Source: Agromyces sp. NDB4Y10 (GTDB lineage Bacteria > Actinomycetota > Actinomycetes > Actinomycetales > Microbacteriaceae). From it: 64,000 nucleotides of DNA. The stretch lies in NCBI RefSeq assembly GCF_001620055.1, contig NZ_LQGY01000028.1, positions 124,001 through 188,000 of the forward strand, read 5' to 3'. This document shows positions 8,700 through 17,206 of this stretch, piece after piece (the stretch's first letter is position 1; each line of letters begins with the position of its first letter). The position numbers and the translations under genes are program-made. A model generated the notes under the pieces. It was not told the origin of the DNA and searched no databases. It saw only the letters and a program-made list of their open reading frames with translations.

Positions 8700-9743
8700 A
8701 TGAAGGCCCTGTACAAGTCCGCGCCCGGAGCGGGATTCGAGTTCGTCGACCGTCCCGAGCCCGAACCGGGCCCCGCCGACGTGAAGATCCGGGTGCTGCG
8801 CACGGGCATCTGCGGCACCGACCTGCACATCGAGCAGTGGGACGACTGGGCCGCGTCCGAGATCCGCACGCCGCTGATCCCGGGGCACGAGTTCTACGGC
8901 GAGGTCGTCGAGGTCGGCGAACTGGTGCACGACGTCGCCGTCGGCGACCGCGTGTCGGGCGAGGGGCACATCGTGTGCGGCATGTGCCGCAACTGCCGCG
9001 CGGGTCGCCGCCAGATGTGCATCCGCACCAAGGGCGTGGGCCTGCACCGCGACGGCGCGTTCGCCGAGTACGTCGTCATCCCGGGTGAGAACGTCTGGGT
9101 GCACCACGCCGAGGTCGCGCCCGAGGTCGGCGCGATCTTCGACCCGTTCGGCAACGCGGTGCACACCGCCCTGGCGTTCTCGGTCGTCGGCGAGGACGTG
9201 CTCGTCACCGGCTGCGGCCCCATCGGGCTCATGTCGATCGCCGTGGCCCGCCACGTCGGCGCCCGCTTCATCGTCGCCTCCGACGTCAGCCCGGCCCGCC
9301 TCGAGCTGGCCATGCAGATGGGGGCGGATGCCACGGTCGACGTCTCGCGCGAGCGCATCCGCGACCTGCAGCCGCGCCTCGGCATGCGCGAGGGCTTCGA
9401 CGTGGGCTTCGAGATGTCGGGCTCGGCGAAGGCGCTGCCGGAGATGATCGACAACATGAACCACGGCGGACGCATCGCGCTGCTGGGCCTGCCGAGCGAG
9501 CCGTTCGCGGTCGACTGGGGCAAGGTGGTCACGCACATGCTGACGCTCAAGGGCATCTACGGTCGCGAGATGTTCGAGACGTGGAACTCCATGAGCGCGA
9601 TGCTGCAGACCAGCGGCGAGCTGCGCGAGCGCGTGGCATCCATCATCAGCGACCGCCACCCGGCACGCGACTGGCGTGCCGCGTTCGACGCCGCCGCCTC
9701 GGGAGGGGCGGGCAAGGTCATCCTCGACTGGACGGAGGTCTGA
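8700..9743 (+). CDS. tdh: L-threonine 3-dehydrogenase
   Basis: A 347-residue medium-chain zinc dehydrogenase that oxidises L-threonine to 2-amino-3-ketobutyrate with NAD. Catalytic zinc ligands C38 and H63-E64 ([15 protein letters not shown]) and the four structural-zinc cysteines C93, C96, C99 and C107 are all present. The Rossmann motif is [11 protein letters not shown], and FEMSGS and [11 protein letters not shown] follow. The next gene, kbl, starts two bases after its stop, which supports threonine as substrate: the pair converts threonine to glycine and acetyl-CoA. The start ATG has only a weak RBS (AGAAGG). Confidence 0.94.
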   Translation: MKALYKSAPGAGFEFVDRPEPEPGPADVKIRVLRTGICGTDLHIEQWDDWAASEIRTPLIPGHEFYGEVVEVGELVHDVAVGDRVSGEGHIVCGMCRNCRAGRRQMCIRTKGVGLHRDGAFAEYVVIPGENVWVHHAEVAPEVGAIFDPFGNAVHTALAFSVVGEDVLVTGCGPIGLMSIAVARHVGARFIVASDVSPARLELAMQMGADATVDVSRERIRDLQPRLGMREGFDVGFEMSGSAKALPEMIDNMNHGGRIALLGLPSEPFAVDWGKVVTHMLTLKGIYGREMFETWNSMSAMLQTSGELRERVASIISDRHPARDWRAAFDAAASGGAGKVILDWTEV

Positions 9744-9745
9744 GC

Positions 9746-10909
<1,164 letters not shown>

Positions 10910-10927
<18 letters not shown>

Positions 10928-11004
10928 CCGGACTCCGCCCCCGCCTGACCGGACGCCGTCCCCGCCTGACGGGACTCCGCCCCCGCCCGACCGGACTCCG
11001 CCCC
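10910..11004 (+). repeat. 21-bp tandem repeat carrying the kbl stop codon
   Basis: Four full units and one partial unit: 10910-10930, 10931-10951, 10952-10972, 10973-10993 and 10994-11004. The unit alternates between GACGCCGTCCCCGCCTGACC and GACTCCGCCCCCGCCTGACC forms. Since 21 bases is 7 codons, the TGA stop of kbl is repeated in frame in units 2 and 3; in unit 4 it is CGA. Confidence 0.9.
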
Positions 11005-11008
11005 GCGA

Positions 11009-11058
11009 GATGACGCGAACGGCGCTTCGGCGACGCCCGAAGCGCCGTTCGCGTCATC
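11009..11058 (+). terminator. Strong intrinsic terminator after tdh-kbl
   Basis: A perfect 22-bp inverted repeat (arms 11009-11030 and 11037-11058, starting GATGACGCGAACGG) with a 6-base loop, followed by GC-rich sequence without a U tract. It lies between the kbl repeat tract and the LacI operator and insulates lacI from readthrough. Confidence 0.85.
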
Positions 11059-11080
11059 CGGCGGCGCCCGCATGCCCGGC

Positions 11081-11094
11081 TCGAATCGATTCGA
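11081..11094. promoter_or_regulatory. LacI-type operator, copy 3 (autoregulatory)
   Basis: TCGAATCGATTCGA, identical to the two copies in front of the MFS gene, ends four bases before the -10 box TAGAAT of the LacI gene. A bound repressor would block its own promoter. Confidence 0.75.
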
Positions 11095-11097
11095 CCG

Positions 11098-11103
11098 TAG
11101 AAT
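11098..11103 (+). promoter_or_regulatory. -10 box TAGAAT, leaderless start of the LacI gene
   Basis: TAGAAT is followed by 7 bases and the ATG at 11111, with no Shine-Dalgarno sequence between them. Confidence 0.6.
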
Positions 11104-11110
11104 CGAAGTC

Positions 11111-12187
11111 ATGACCCCCGAGTCCGCCACGACCACCGGCGCCATTCCGCGCGTGACGCTCGCCGACGTCGCCGCGCGCGCCGGGGTCTCCGCGTCGACC
11201 GCGTCGCTCGCGTTCAGCGGCTCGGGCCCGGTGTCGGATGCCACGAAGGAGCGCGTCCTCGCCGCGGCATCCGAGCTCGGCTACGCCGGCCCCGACCCCC
11301 GGGCGCGCTCGCTGCGCCGCGGCCGATCGGGCATCGTCGGCGTCGTGCTCGAGGAGCGCGTGCGCGCGGCCTTCCTCGACCCTGTGAAGATCCAGACGCT
11401 CGACGGCCTCACCGAGGGCATCGCGCCGCTCGGCGCGGGGCTGCTGCTGCTCACCGACTCCGGCGACCCCGACGCGCCGGTCAGCCTCGACACGGCGCCG
11501 CTCGACGCCGTCGTGCTCATCGGGTGCAGCCCGAAGTTCCACCGGCAGACCGAGCGTCTCCAGCGCCGCGGCATCCCGATCGTCGCCATCGAGGGCGCGC
11601 CGGGGGGCGGGGTGCCCGAGATCACCATCGACAACCGCGAGGCGACGCGCCTCGGCGCCGAGCACCTCCGCGAGCTCGGGCACACCGACGTCGCGACCGT
11701 GACCCTGCCCTTCGAGCCGGGGCGGGTGCGCGGTCCGCTCACCCCCGAGATCGAGGCCGCCGCGACGGTCGACACGTCGGTCGAGCGCCTGCGCGGCGCG
11801 CGCGACGTGTACCCCGGCATCCGCGCCCAGGTGGCCGCGGCCAGCTCGATCGAGGAGGGACTCGAGGCAGCACGTGCCCTGCTGGCGGATGCCGCGACCC
11901 GGCCCACCGCGATCATCGCCCAGTCCGACCTGCTCGCCGCCGGCGTCATCCAGGCCGCCGAAGAGCTCGGGCTCGCGGTGCCCGGCGACCTCAGCGTGAT
12001 CGGCTTCGACGGCATCCGCGTCGACGGCCTGCAGCACGACCTCACCACGCTCGTGCAGCCCTCGGTCGCGAAGGGTCGGGCCGCGGGCGAGGCGATCGTG
12101 CAGATGCTCTCGGGCGAGGATGCCGCGGGCACCGCCTTCACGAGCACCCTCCACGTCGGCGACACGACGGCGCCGCCGCGGCGCTGA
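11111..12187 (+). CDS. LacI-family repressor of the tdh-kbl/MFS locus
   Basis: A 358-residue LacI-family protein. The HTH (RVTLADVAARAGVSASTASLAFSG, residues 14-37) is followed by a hinge and a periplasmic-binding-protein-like effector domain with PLDAVVLIG, VAIEGAPGGG, ITIDNREATRLGAEHLRELGH and LSVIGFDG. The effector is unknown; family members usually bind sugars, so control of a threonine-degradation locus would be unusual. Identical palindromes in front of this gene and of the MFS gene at 8440 indicate autoregulation and control of the MFS carrier. Control of tdh-kbl itself is inferred from position only. Confidence 0.9.
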   Translation: MTPESATTTGAIPRVTLADVAARAGVSASTASLAFSGSGPVSDATKERVLAAASELGYAGPDPRARSLRRGRSGIVGVVLEERVRAAFLDPVKIQTLDGLTEGIAPLGAGLLLLTDSGDPDAPVSLDTAPLDAVVLIGCSPKFHRQTERLQRRGIPIVAIEGAPGGGVPEITIDNREATRLGAEHLRELGHTDVATVTLPFEPGRVRGPLTPEIEAAATVDTSVERLRGARDVYPGIRAQVAAASSIEEGLEAARALLADAATRPTAIIAQSDLLAAGVIQAAEELGLAVPGDLSVIGFDGIRVDGLQHDLTTLVQPSVAKGRAAGEAIVQMLSGEDAAGTAFTSTLHVGDTTAPPRR

Positions 12188-12193
12188 GGCCCC

Positions 12194-12211
12194 CGCGGAG
12201 CGACCTCCGCG
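12194..12211. terminator. Small hairpin after the LacI gene
   Basis: CGCGGAG-CGAC-CTCCGCG forms a 7-bp stem with a tetraloop seven bases after the LacI stop. The gene faces the DUF2807 gene, so it may serve as a terminator. Confidence 0.5.
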
Positions 12212-12313
12212 CTGCCGAGGGCGCGGTTGCGCGACAAGCGCGCGGCGCGTGCATCACGCACTCGTCGCGGTTCCGCGCACTCGCCCGAGGGCGGCGCGCG
12301 TCCGCCGCCGGGG

Positions 12314-13036
12314 CTACTCGGGTGCGACCTCGCCGGAGCCCGAGACGCTGCTGCGCACCTGCGGCCGGCCCGAGTACCGCACGTCGCCGCTGCCCGAGAG
12401 GGTGACGTCGAGCTCGTCGGACGCGTTCACGCCGATGTTGCCCGAACCCGACAGCACGACCTGCGCCGACGACGCCTCGAGGTCGCCCGCGTCGACGTCG
12501 CCGGAACCGCTCACCTCGACGACGAGCGAGTCGGTGCGCCCCGAGAGCTCGAGGTTGCCGGACCCGCTGATCGACGCGCGCACCGACTGCGCGTCGAGGT
12601 CGTCGGCCTCGATCTCGCCGGAGCCGCGGATGTCCGCAGCCACCTCCTCGGCGTCGCCGAACTCCGCCGTCACGTCGCCCGATCCGTCGATCACGACCGA
12701 TTCGAGCGAGGTGACCGTGACCTCGATCCGCAGGTCGCGCTCGCCGACGATGAGTGGGCCGCGGCGGATGCCGATGACGAGCCGTCCGCCGTCGACCTCG
12801 GTCACGAGCCGGTCGAGCACGTTCTCGCCCCCGGTGACGGTGAGCGCGGGTTCGTCGCCCAGGCGGATGTCGACCTCGCCGCCAGTGCGCAGCACGACGG
12901 AGGACGCGTCGTCGATCTCGCGATCCTCGGTGCGGGTCTGCCCCGCGGTCACGAACGGCGCGCACGCGGTGAGCGTGGCGAGCACGGTCGCGCCGACCGC
13001 CGTCACGGCGACTCGGCGCAGCGATGCGCGGTGCAT
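12314..13036 (-). CDS. DUF2807-type lipoprotein (head GIN domain)
   Basis: A 240-residue lipoprotein: signal sequence with lipobox LTAC (C25), then a beta-helical DUF2807/GIN domain made of repeating strands ending in GSGD, GSGE or GSGN (for example VVIDGSGDVTAEF, ADIRGSGEIEADD, ASISGSGNLELSG, EVSGSGDVDAGD). The repeat period is about 20 residues. Function is not established; related proteins are envelope-attached. The ATG at 13036 has the strong RBS GGGGAGGGG; an upstream in-frame GTG at 13123 would bury the signal peptide. The MATE gene lies 100 bases upstream on the same strand. Confidence 0.88.
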   Translation of the reverse strand: MHRASLRRVAVTAVGATVLATLTACAPFVTAGQTRTEDREIDDASSVVLRTGGEVDIRLGDEPALTVTGGENVLDRLVTEVDGGRLVIGIRRGPLIVGERDLRIEVTVTSLESVVIDGSGDVTAEFGDAEEVAADIRGSGEIEADDLDAQSVRASISGSGNLELSGRTDSLVVEVSGSGDVDAGDLEASSAQVVLSGSGNIGVNASDELDVTLSGSGDVRYSGRPQVRSSVSGSGEVAPE

Positions 13037-13136
13037 GTCGACCCCTCCCCGCCCCCGGGTCGTGCGGAGGCGACCCGCCGAGCGTACTCGCGACGGGCGA
13101 CGAAGCGGAGGGTCGTTGGTCACTCCGCAAGGAACG

Positions 13137-14534
13137 TCAGGCGGGCGCGCCGGTCACCATCCAGGCCCGGCCGCGGGCCCGCAGCGAGAGCGTGACCGCG
13201 CGGGCCAGGAGGTACGCGATGACGAACGCGCCGGTGACGAAGGCGAGGGCGACGGATGCCGCGACCGGCCCGTCCGCGGCCGAGCCCGCGGCATCCGCCC
13301 CGCCCGTCGCCCACCAGACCACGGCGAACGCGATCGGCGCGTAGGCGGCGAGGTTCACGAGGCCGGTCCAGGCGAGGTAGCGGGCGTCGCCCGCCCCGAT
13401 GAGGACGCCGTCGAGCACGAACACGACGCCCGCGAGGGGCGTTGACACCCCGAGCACGACGAGCGACAGCGGAAGCAGGTCGCGCACCTCTGCGGATGAG
13501 GTGAAGAGCGCGGGCAGCGCCCATGCGCCGGCCACGAGAATCGCCCCGAGCACGAGTCCGGCGCCGACGCCCCAGGCGAGGCATCGGCGGAGCACCGCGC
13601 GCACCTGGGCGACGTCGCCGGCGCCCAGCCCCTTGCCCACGAGCGCCTGCGCCGCGATCGCGAGGGCGTCGAGGGCGAAGGCGAGCGTCGCGTACAGGGT
13701 CATCGTGACCTGGAACGCGGCGAGCTCGTCGGAGCCGAGCGCGGTCGCCGACCACGTCGCGACGAGCAGCGCCGCACGCAGGCTGACGGTGCGCAGGAAC
13801 AGCCAGCCGCCCGATGCGGCGCCGCGGAGCACGCCGGCGTGATGCGGCCACGGGTTCGCGCCGACGCGGCGCGCGTGCCGGGCGACGACCACGAGGTACA
13901 CCGCGACCATGCCCCACTGGGCGATGACGGTGCCGATCGCGGAGCCGGCGATCCCGAGCCCGAGGCCGTAGATGAAGAGCGCGTTGAGGGCGATGTTCGC
14001 GCCGAACCCGAGCCCGGCGACCCAGAGCGGCGTGCGGGTGTCCTGGAGGCCGCGCAGCAGGCCCGTCGCCGCGAACACGACGAGCATGGCGGGCAGGCCG
14101 ATCATCGAGATCGAGAGGTAGGTGACCGCCTCGGCGGTGACCGCGGCGGAGGCGCCGAAGGCCCCGGCGAGCCACGGCGACGCGGCCCACCCGCCCAGGG
14201 CGAGCAGCGCACCGAGCCCCAGGGCGAGCCACAGCCCGTCGATGCCGGATGCCACGGCCCCGCGTTCGTCGCCCGCGCCGAGCCGGCGCGCGACCGAGGG
14301 CGTCGTCGCGTAGGCGAGGAACACCATGAGCCCGACGATGGTCTGCAGGATGGCGCTCGCGAGCCCGAGCCCGGCGAGCGGCGTCGCGCCCAGGTGGCCG
14401 ACCATGGCCGTGTCGGCGAGCAGGAACAGCGGCTCGGCGACGAGCGCGCCGAGCGCGGGCACGGCGAGGCGGAGGATGTCGCGGTCGACGACGCGGCGCG
14501 CGACCTCCGGGGCGGGGGCGGAGGGGGAGCTCAT
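13137..14534 (-). CDS. MATE-family efflux transporter (DinF-like)
   Basis: A 465-residue membrane protein with about 12 hydrophobic segments in two related halves. The first half reads LRLAVPALGALVAEPLFLLADTAMVGHLGATPLAGLGLA, the classic MATE/DinF start; the second half contains ALAIAAQALVGKGLGAGD. Family members expel cationic drugs or metabolites in exchange for Na+ or H+. A TAGGCT box ends 9 bases before the ATG, slightly longer than at the leaderless genes of this window. An 11-bp inverted repeat of the CGGATGCCGCG word lies near the 3' end of the gene. Confidence 0.92.
   Translation of the reverse strand: MSSPSAPAPEVARRVVDRDILRLAVPALGALVAEPLFLLADTAMVGHLGATPLAGLGLASAILQTIVGLMVFLAYATTPSVARRLGAGDERGAVASGIDGLWLALGLGALLALGGWAASPWLAGAFGASAAVTAEAVTYLSISMIGLPAMLVVFAATGLLRGLQDTRTPLWVAGLGFGANIALNALFIYGLGLGIAGSAIGTVIAQWGMVAVYLVVVARHARRVGANPWPHHAGVLRGAASGGWLFLRTVSLRAALLVATWSATALGSDELAAFQVTMTLYATLAFALDALAIAAQALVGKGLGAGDVAQVRAVLRRCLAWGVGAGLVLGAILVAGAWALPALFTSSAEVRDLLPLSLVVLGVSTPLAGVVFVLDGVLIGAGDARYLAWTGLVNLAAYAPIAFAVVWWATGGADAAGSAADGPVAASVALAFVTGAFVIAYLLARAVTLSLRARGRAWMVTGAPA
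13253..13297. repeat. CGGATGCCGCG inverted repeat inside the 3' end of the MATE gene
   Basis: Arms 13253-13263 and 13287-13297 are perfect 11-bp complements separated by 23 bases. They lie roughly 115-160 bases before the MATE stop codon. Confidence 0.6.
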
Positions 14535-14584
14535 GGCGGATCGAGCCTACGCGGGGCCGACGACGCGGCCGCGGCGCGCCGTCC

Positions 14585-14959
14585 TCACTTGGACTCGACG
14601 ATCTCCTTGCCGAGCGGGGCGAGCGACACGGCGATGAGCTTGAAGTTCGCGATCCCGAGCGGGATGCCGATGATGGTGAGGCACATGATGATGCCCGTGA
14701 TGAGGTGCTCGAGCGCCAGCCACCAGCCGGCGAGGATGACCCACACCACGTTGCCGAGGAACGACCAGGTGCCCGAGCGGGGGTTGGAGACGACCTCGCG
14801 GCCGAACGGCCACACCGCGTAGTTGCCGATGCGGAACGACGCGAGGCCCCACGGGATGGTGACGATGAGGATGCACATGAGCACCCCCGCCAGCATGTAG
14901 CCGATCCAGAGCCAGATGCCGGCGAGCACGAACCAGATGACGTTCAGCAGCGTGTTCAT
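14585..14959 (-). CDS. YccF domain-containing membrane protein
   Basis: A 124-residue protein made of two YccF repeats, each an amphipathic start (LLNVIWFVLAGIWLWIGYMLAGV, then FLGNVVWVILAGWWLALEHLITGI) followed by a hydrophobic segment with IPWG or IPLG and a short F(R/K)xG/LI turn. Four hydrophobic stretches are expected. YccF proteins are inner-membrane proteins of unknown role. The gene is divergent from trkH and ends 50 bases before the MATE gene on the same strand. Confidence 0.9.
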   Translation of the reverse strand: MNTLLNVIWFVLAGIWLWIGYMLAGVLMCILIVTIPWGLASFRIGNYAVWPFGREVVSNPRSGTWSFLGNVVWVILAGWWLALEHLITGIIMCLTIIGIPLGIANFKLIAVSLAPLGKEIVESK

Positions 14960-15024
14960 GGTGGCTCGATCATCCCACCGGCGGTCGGCCCGCGCGAGGG
15001 GGCGACGGATGCCGCGCGGCCGAC

Positions 15025-15052
15025 TTGACGCGGGAGTCGGCGGGCGTATGAT
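15025..15052 (+). promoter_or_regulatory. trkH promoter (TTGACG-16-TATGAT)
   Basis: TTGACG (15025-15030) and TATGAT (15047-15052) are separated by 16 bases, the best sigma-70-like promoter in the window. The GTG start of trkH follows the -10 box after 6 bases, so the transcript should be leaderless. Confidence 0.75.
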
Positions 15053-15058
15053 TCCGCG

Positions 15059-16438
15059 GTGACCTTCCGCGATCCGGCGGTCCGCACCTCGCGGCGCCTT
15101 CGCTTCCGGCGGGGCTTCCGACTCCATCCGGCGCAGGCCGTGGTGGCGGGATTCGCCTCCGCCGTCCTGGTCGGCACCCTCCTGCTGTGGCTGCCGCCGA
15201 TGTCCGTCGAACCGGGTGGCACGACCTTCGTCGACGCGCTGTTCACCGCGACGAGCGCGGTGTGCGTGACCGGGCTCGTCGTCGTCGACACGGCCGTGCA
15301 CTGGAGCCCGCTCGGGCATGCCGTGATCGTGCTGCTGATCCAGCTGGGCGGGCTCGGCATCATGATCTTCGCGTCGCTCATCGGCCTCGTGCTGGCGCGC
15401 AGGCTGTCGGTCCGGGCTCGGCTGAACACGGCCACGGAGGCCAAGGCGGTGGGCTTCGACGACGTGCGCGGGCTGGTGCGCGGCATCGTGCTCATCTCGT
15501 TCACGATCGAGGCGATCACGTGGGCGTTCCTGTTCCCGCGGTTCCTGTTCGGCTACGACTACGACCCGGGGGAGGCGGCCTGGCACGCGCTGTTCCACTC
15601 GGTGTCGTCGTTCAACAACGCCGGCTTCGCCCTGTACTCGAACAACATGATGGACTTCGTCGCCGACCCGTTCATCTGCCTGCCGATGAGCGCGGCGATC
15701 ATCCTCGGCGGGCTGGGGTTCCCCGTGATCATGCAGCTCCGCAAGGAGTTCACGCGTCCGCTGCACTGGACGATGAACACGAAGCTGGTGCTCTGGGGAA
15801 CGGTCGTCCTGCTTCTCGGCGGCTGGGCGTACCTGACCATCGTCGAGTGGTCGAACCCCGACACGTTCGGGCCGCTCGACCCGGCCGCGAAGCTCCTCGC
15901 GGGGTTCTACGCGTCGGTGCAGACGCGCACCGCGGGCTTCAACAGCGTCGACATCGGGCTCATGCACGACGAGAGCTGGGTCGCGATGGACGTGCTCATG
16001 TTCATCGGCGGCGGTCCCGCGGGCACGGCGGGCGGCATCAAGGTGACGACGTTCGCCGTGCTGTTCTTCATCCTGCTCACCGAGTTCCGGGGCGAGGGTG
16101 CCGTGAACATCTTCGGCAAGCGCCTCTCGCGGGCGGTGCACCGCCAGGCGATCACGGTCGTGCTGGTCGCCGTCGGCGCGGTCATGCTCGCCACCGTCGT
16201 GCTCATGCACCTCACGGGCCTCGCGTTCGACCGGGTGGTATTCGAGGCGGTGTCGGCCTTCGCGACGGTCGGCCTGTCCACCGGCATCACCTACGACCTG
16301 CCGCCCGCAGCCGAGATCGTCCTGGTGCTGCTCATGTTCCTCGGCCGCATCGGCCCGCTCACGCTCGGTTCGGCGATCGCGCTCCGCGAGCGTCGCATCC
16401 TCTACGAACTCCCCAAGGAAAGGCCCGCCATTGGCTAG
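15059..16438 (+). CDS. trkH: TrkH/KtrB-family potassium uptake membrane subunit
   Basis: A 459-residue channel-like subunit with four TrkH pore repeats. Selectivity-filter segments are ATSAVCVTGLVVV, SSFNNAGFAL, QTRTAGFNSVDI and SAFATVGLSTGIT, with the usual glycine in each. It imports K+ driven by ion gradients and is gated by the cytosolic RCK protein encoded next (trkA, overlapping by 8 bases). The length and lack of extra N-terminal helices fit the KtrB group. The GTG start directly after TATGAT-N6 indicates a leaderless mRNA. Confidence 0.94.
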   Translation: MTFRDPAVRTSRRLRFRRGFRLHPAQAVVAGFASAVLVGTLLLWLPPMSVEPGGTTFVDALFTATSAVCVTGLVVVDTAVHWSPLGHAVIVLLIQLGGLGIMIFASLIGLVLARRLSVRARLNTATEAKAVGFDDVRGLVRGIVLISFTIEAITWAFLFPRFLFGYDYDPGEAAWHALFHSVSSFNNAGFALYSNNMMDFVADPFICLPMSAAIILGGLGFPVIMQLRKEFTRPLHWTMNTKLVLWGTVVLLLGGWAYLTIVEWSNPDTFGPLDPAAKLLAGFYASVQTRTAGFNSVDIGLMHDESWVAMDVLMFIGGGPAGTAGGIKVTTFAVLFFILLTEFRGEGAVNIFGKRLSRAVHRQAITVVLVAVGAVMLATVVLMHLTGLAFDRVVFEAVSAFATVGLSTGITYDLPPAAEIVLVLLMFLGRIGPLTLGSAIALRERRILYELPKERPAIG

Positions 16439-17138
16439 GTTCTCGATCTTCGGCGGCGGTGCCGCCGACACGTCCCGCCGCATCGCGGAGGCCGATTCGG
16501 TCGCCGTGATCGGGCTCGGCCGCTTCGGCAGCTCGCTCGCGCTCGAGCTCATGCGCGCCGGCACGGAGGTGCTCGGCATCGACGCCGACGAGGAGATCGT
16601 CCAGGCGCTGAACGGCGAGCTCACCCAGGTGGTCCGGGCCGACTCGACGAAGGCCGAGGCGCTCAAGCAGCTCGCGGTCGACGAGTTCGATCGCGTGGTC
16701 GTCGCGATCGGCTCCGACATCACGGCGTCGATCCTCACGTGCTCGGTGCTGCTCGGCATGAAGACGCCGGTGATCTGGGCGAAGGCGGTGACCGAACAGC
16801 ACGCGCTGATCCTCGAGCAGCTGGGCGTGCACCACGTCATCCGGCCCGAGGCCGAGATGGGCAAGCGCGTCGCGCACCTCGTCCGCGGTGCGGCCCTCGA
16901 CTACATCGAGATCGAGAGCGGGTACGCGATCGTGAAGACCGCCCCGCCCGCGCGCCTGCACGGGGTGCCGCTCGGCCAGTCGGGCCTCCGGAAGGAGTTC
17001 GGGGTCACGGTCGCCGCGTTCAAGAAGCCCGGGGGCGAGTGGCACAACGCCGACGCCGACACGGTGCTCTCCGACGGCGACATGATCCTCATCGTCGGCC
17101 CGACGCGCAAGGCCGAGGGGTTCGCGCAGCTCCGCTGA
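16431..17138 (+). CDS. trkA: TrkA/KtrA-family potassium channel regulator
   Basis: A 235-residue RCK protein. The N-terminal NAD/ATP-binding Rossmann domain has VAVIGLGRFGSSLALEL and ends in the EVLGIDADEE acidic strand; the C-terminal TrkA-C domain carries GVPLGQSGLRKEFGVTVAAFKK and SDGDMILIVGP. It gates the TrkH subunit. I read the start as TTG at 16431, because AAGGAAAGG lies 5-13 bases upstream inside trkH and the TTG overlaps the trkH stop by 8 bases; no other start fits. A CGGATGCCGCGGCATCCG palindrome follows the stop. Confidence 0.93.
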   Translation: MARFSIFGGGAADTSRRIAEADSVAVIGLGRFGSSLALELMRAGTEVLGIDADEEIVQALNGELTQVVRADSTKAEALKQLAVDEFDRVVVAIGSDITASILTCSVLLGMKTPVIWAKAVTEQHALILEQLGVHHVIRPEAEMGKRVAHLVRGAALDYIEIESGYAIVKTAPPARLHGVPLGQSGLRKEFGVTVAAFKKPGGEWHNADADTVLSDGDMILIVGPTRKAEGFAQLR

Positions 17139-17148
17139 TCGGGTCGAG

Positions 17149-17166
17149 CGGATGCCGCGGCATCCG
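17149..17166. repeat. Perfect palindrome CGGATGCCGCGGCATCCG after trkA
   Basis: An 18-bp perfect palindrome 10 bases after the trkA stop and before the M13 peptidase promoter. As RNA it could fold into a stem with a minimal loop and act as a 3' end or weak terminator. The same 18-mer occurs at 28883 and 55698. Confidence 0.7.
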
Positions 17167-17193
17167 TCGCAGCGATCGTCAGGGGTGCCCGCT

Positions 17194-17199
17194 TAGGGT
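17194..17199 (+). promoter_or_regulatory. -10 box TAGGGT, start of the M13 peptidase gene
   Basis: TAGGGT is followed by 7 bases (GGGAGGC) and the ATG. The intervening GGGAGG lies too close to the ATG for normal spacing, so a leaderless reading fits better. Confidence 0.55.
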
Positions 17200-17206
17200 G
17201 GGAGGC

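Noticed and set aside
8507-8700. A glycine or threonine riboswitch in front of tdh-kbl
   Set aside because: No recognisable glycine-aptamer pattern or paired helices were found in the possible leader.
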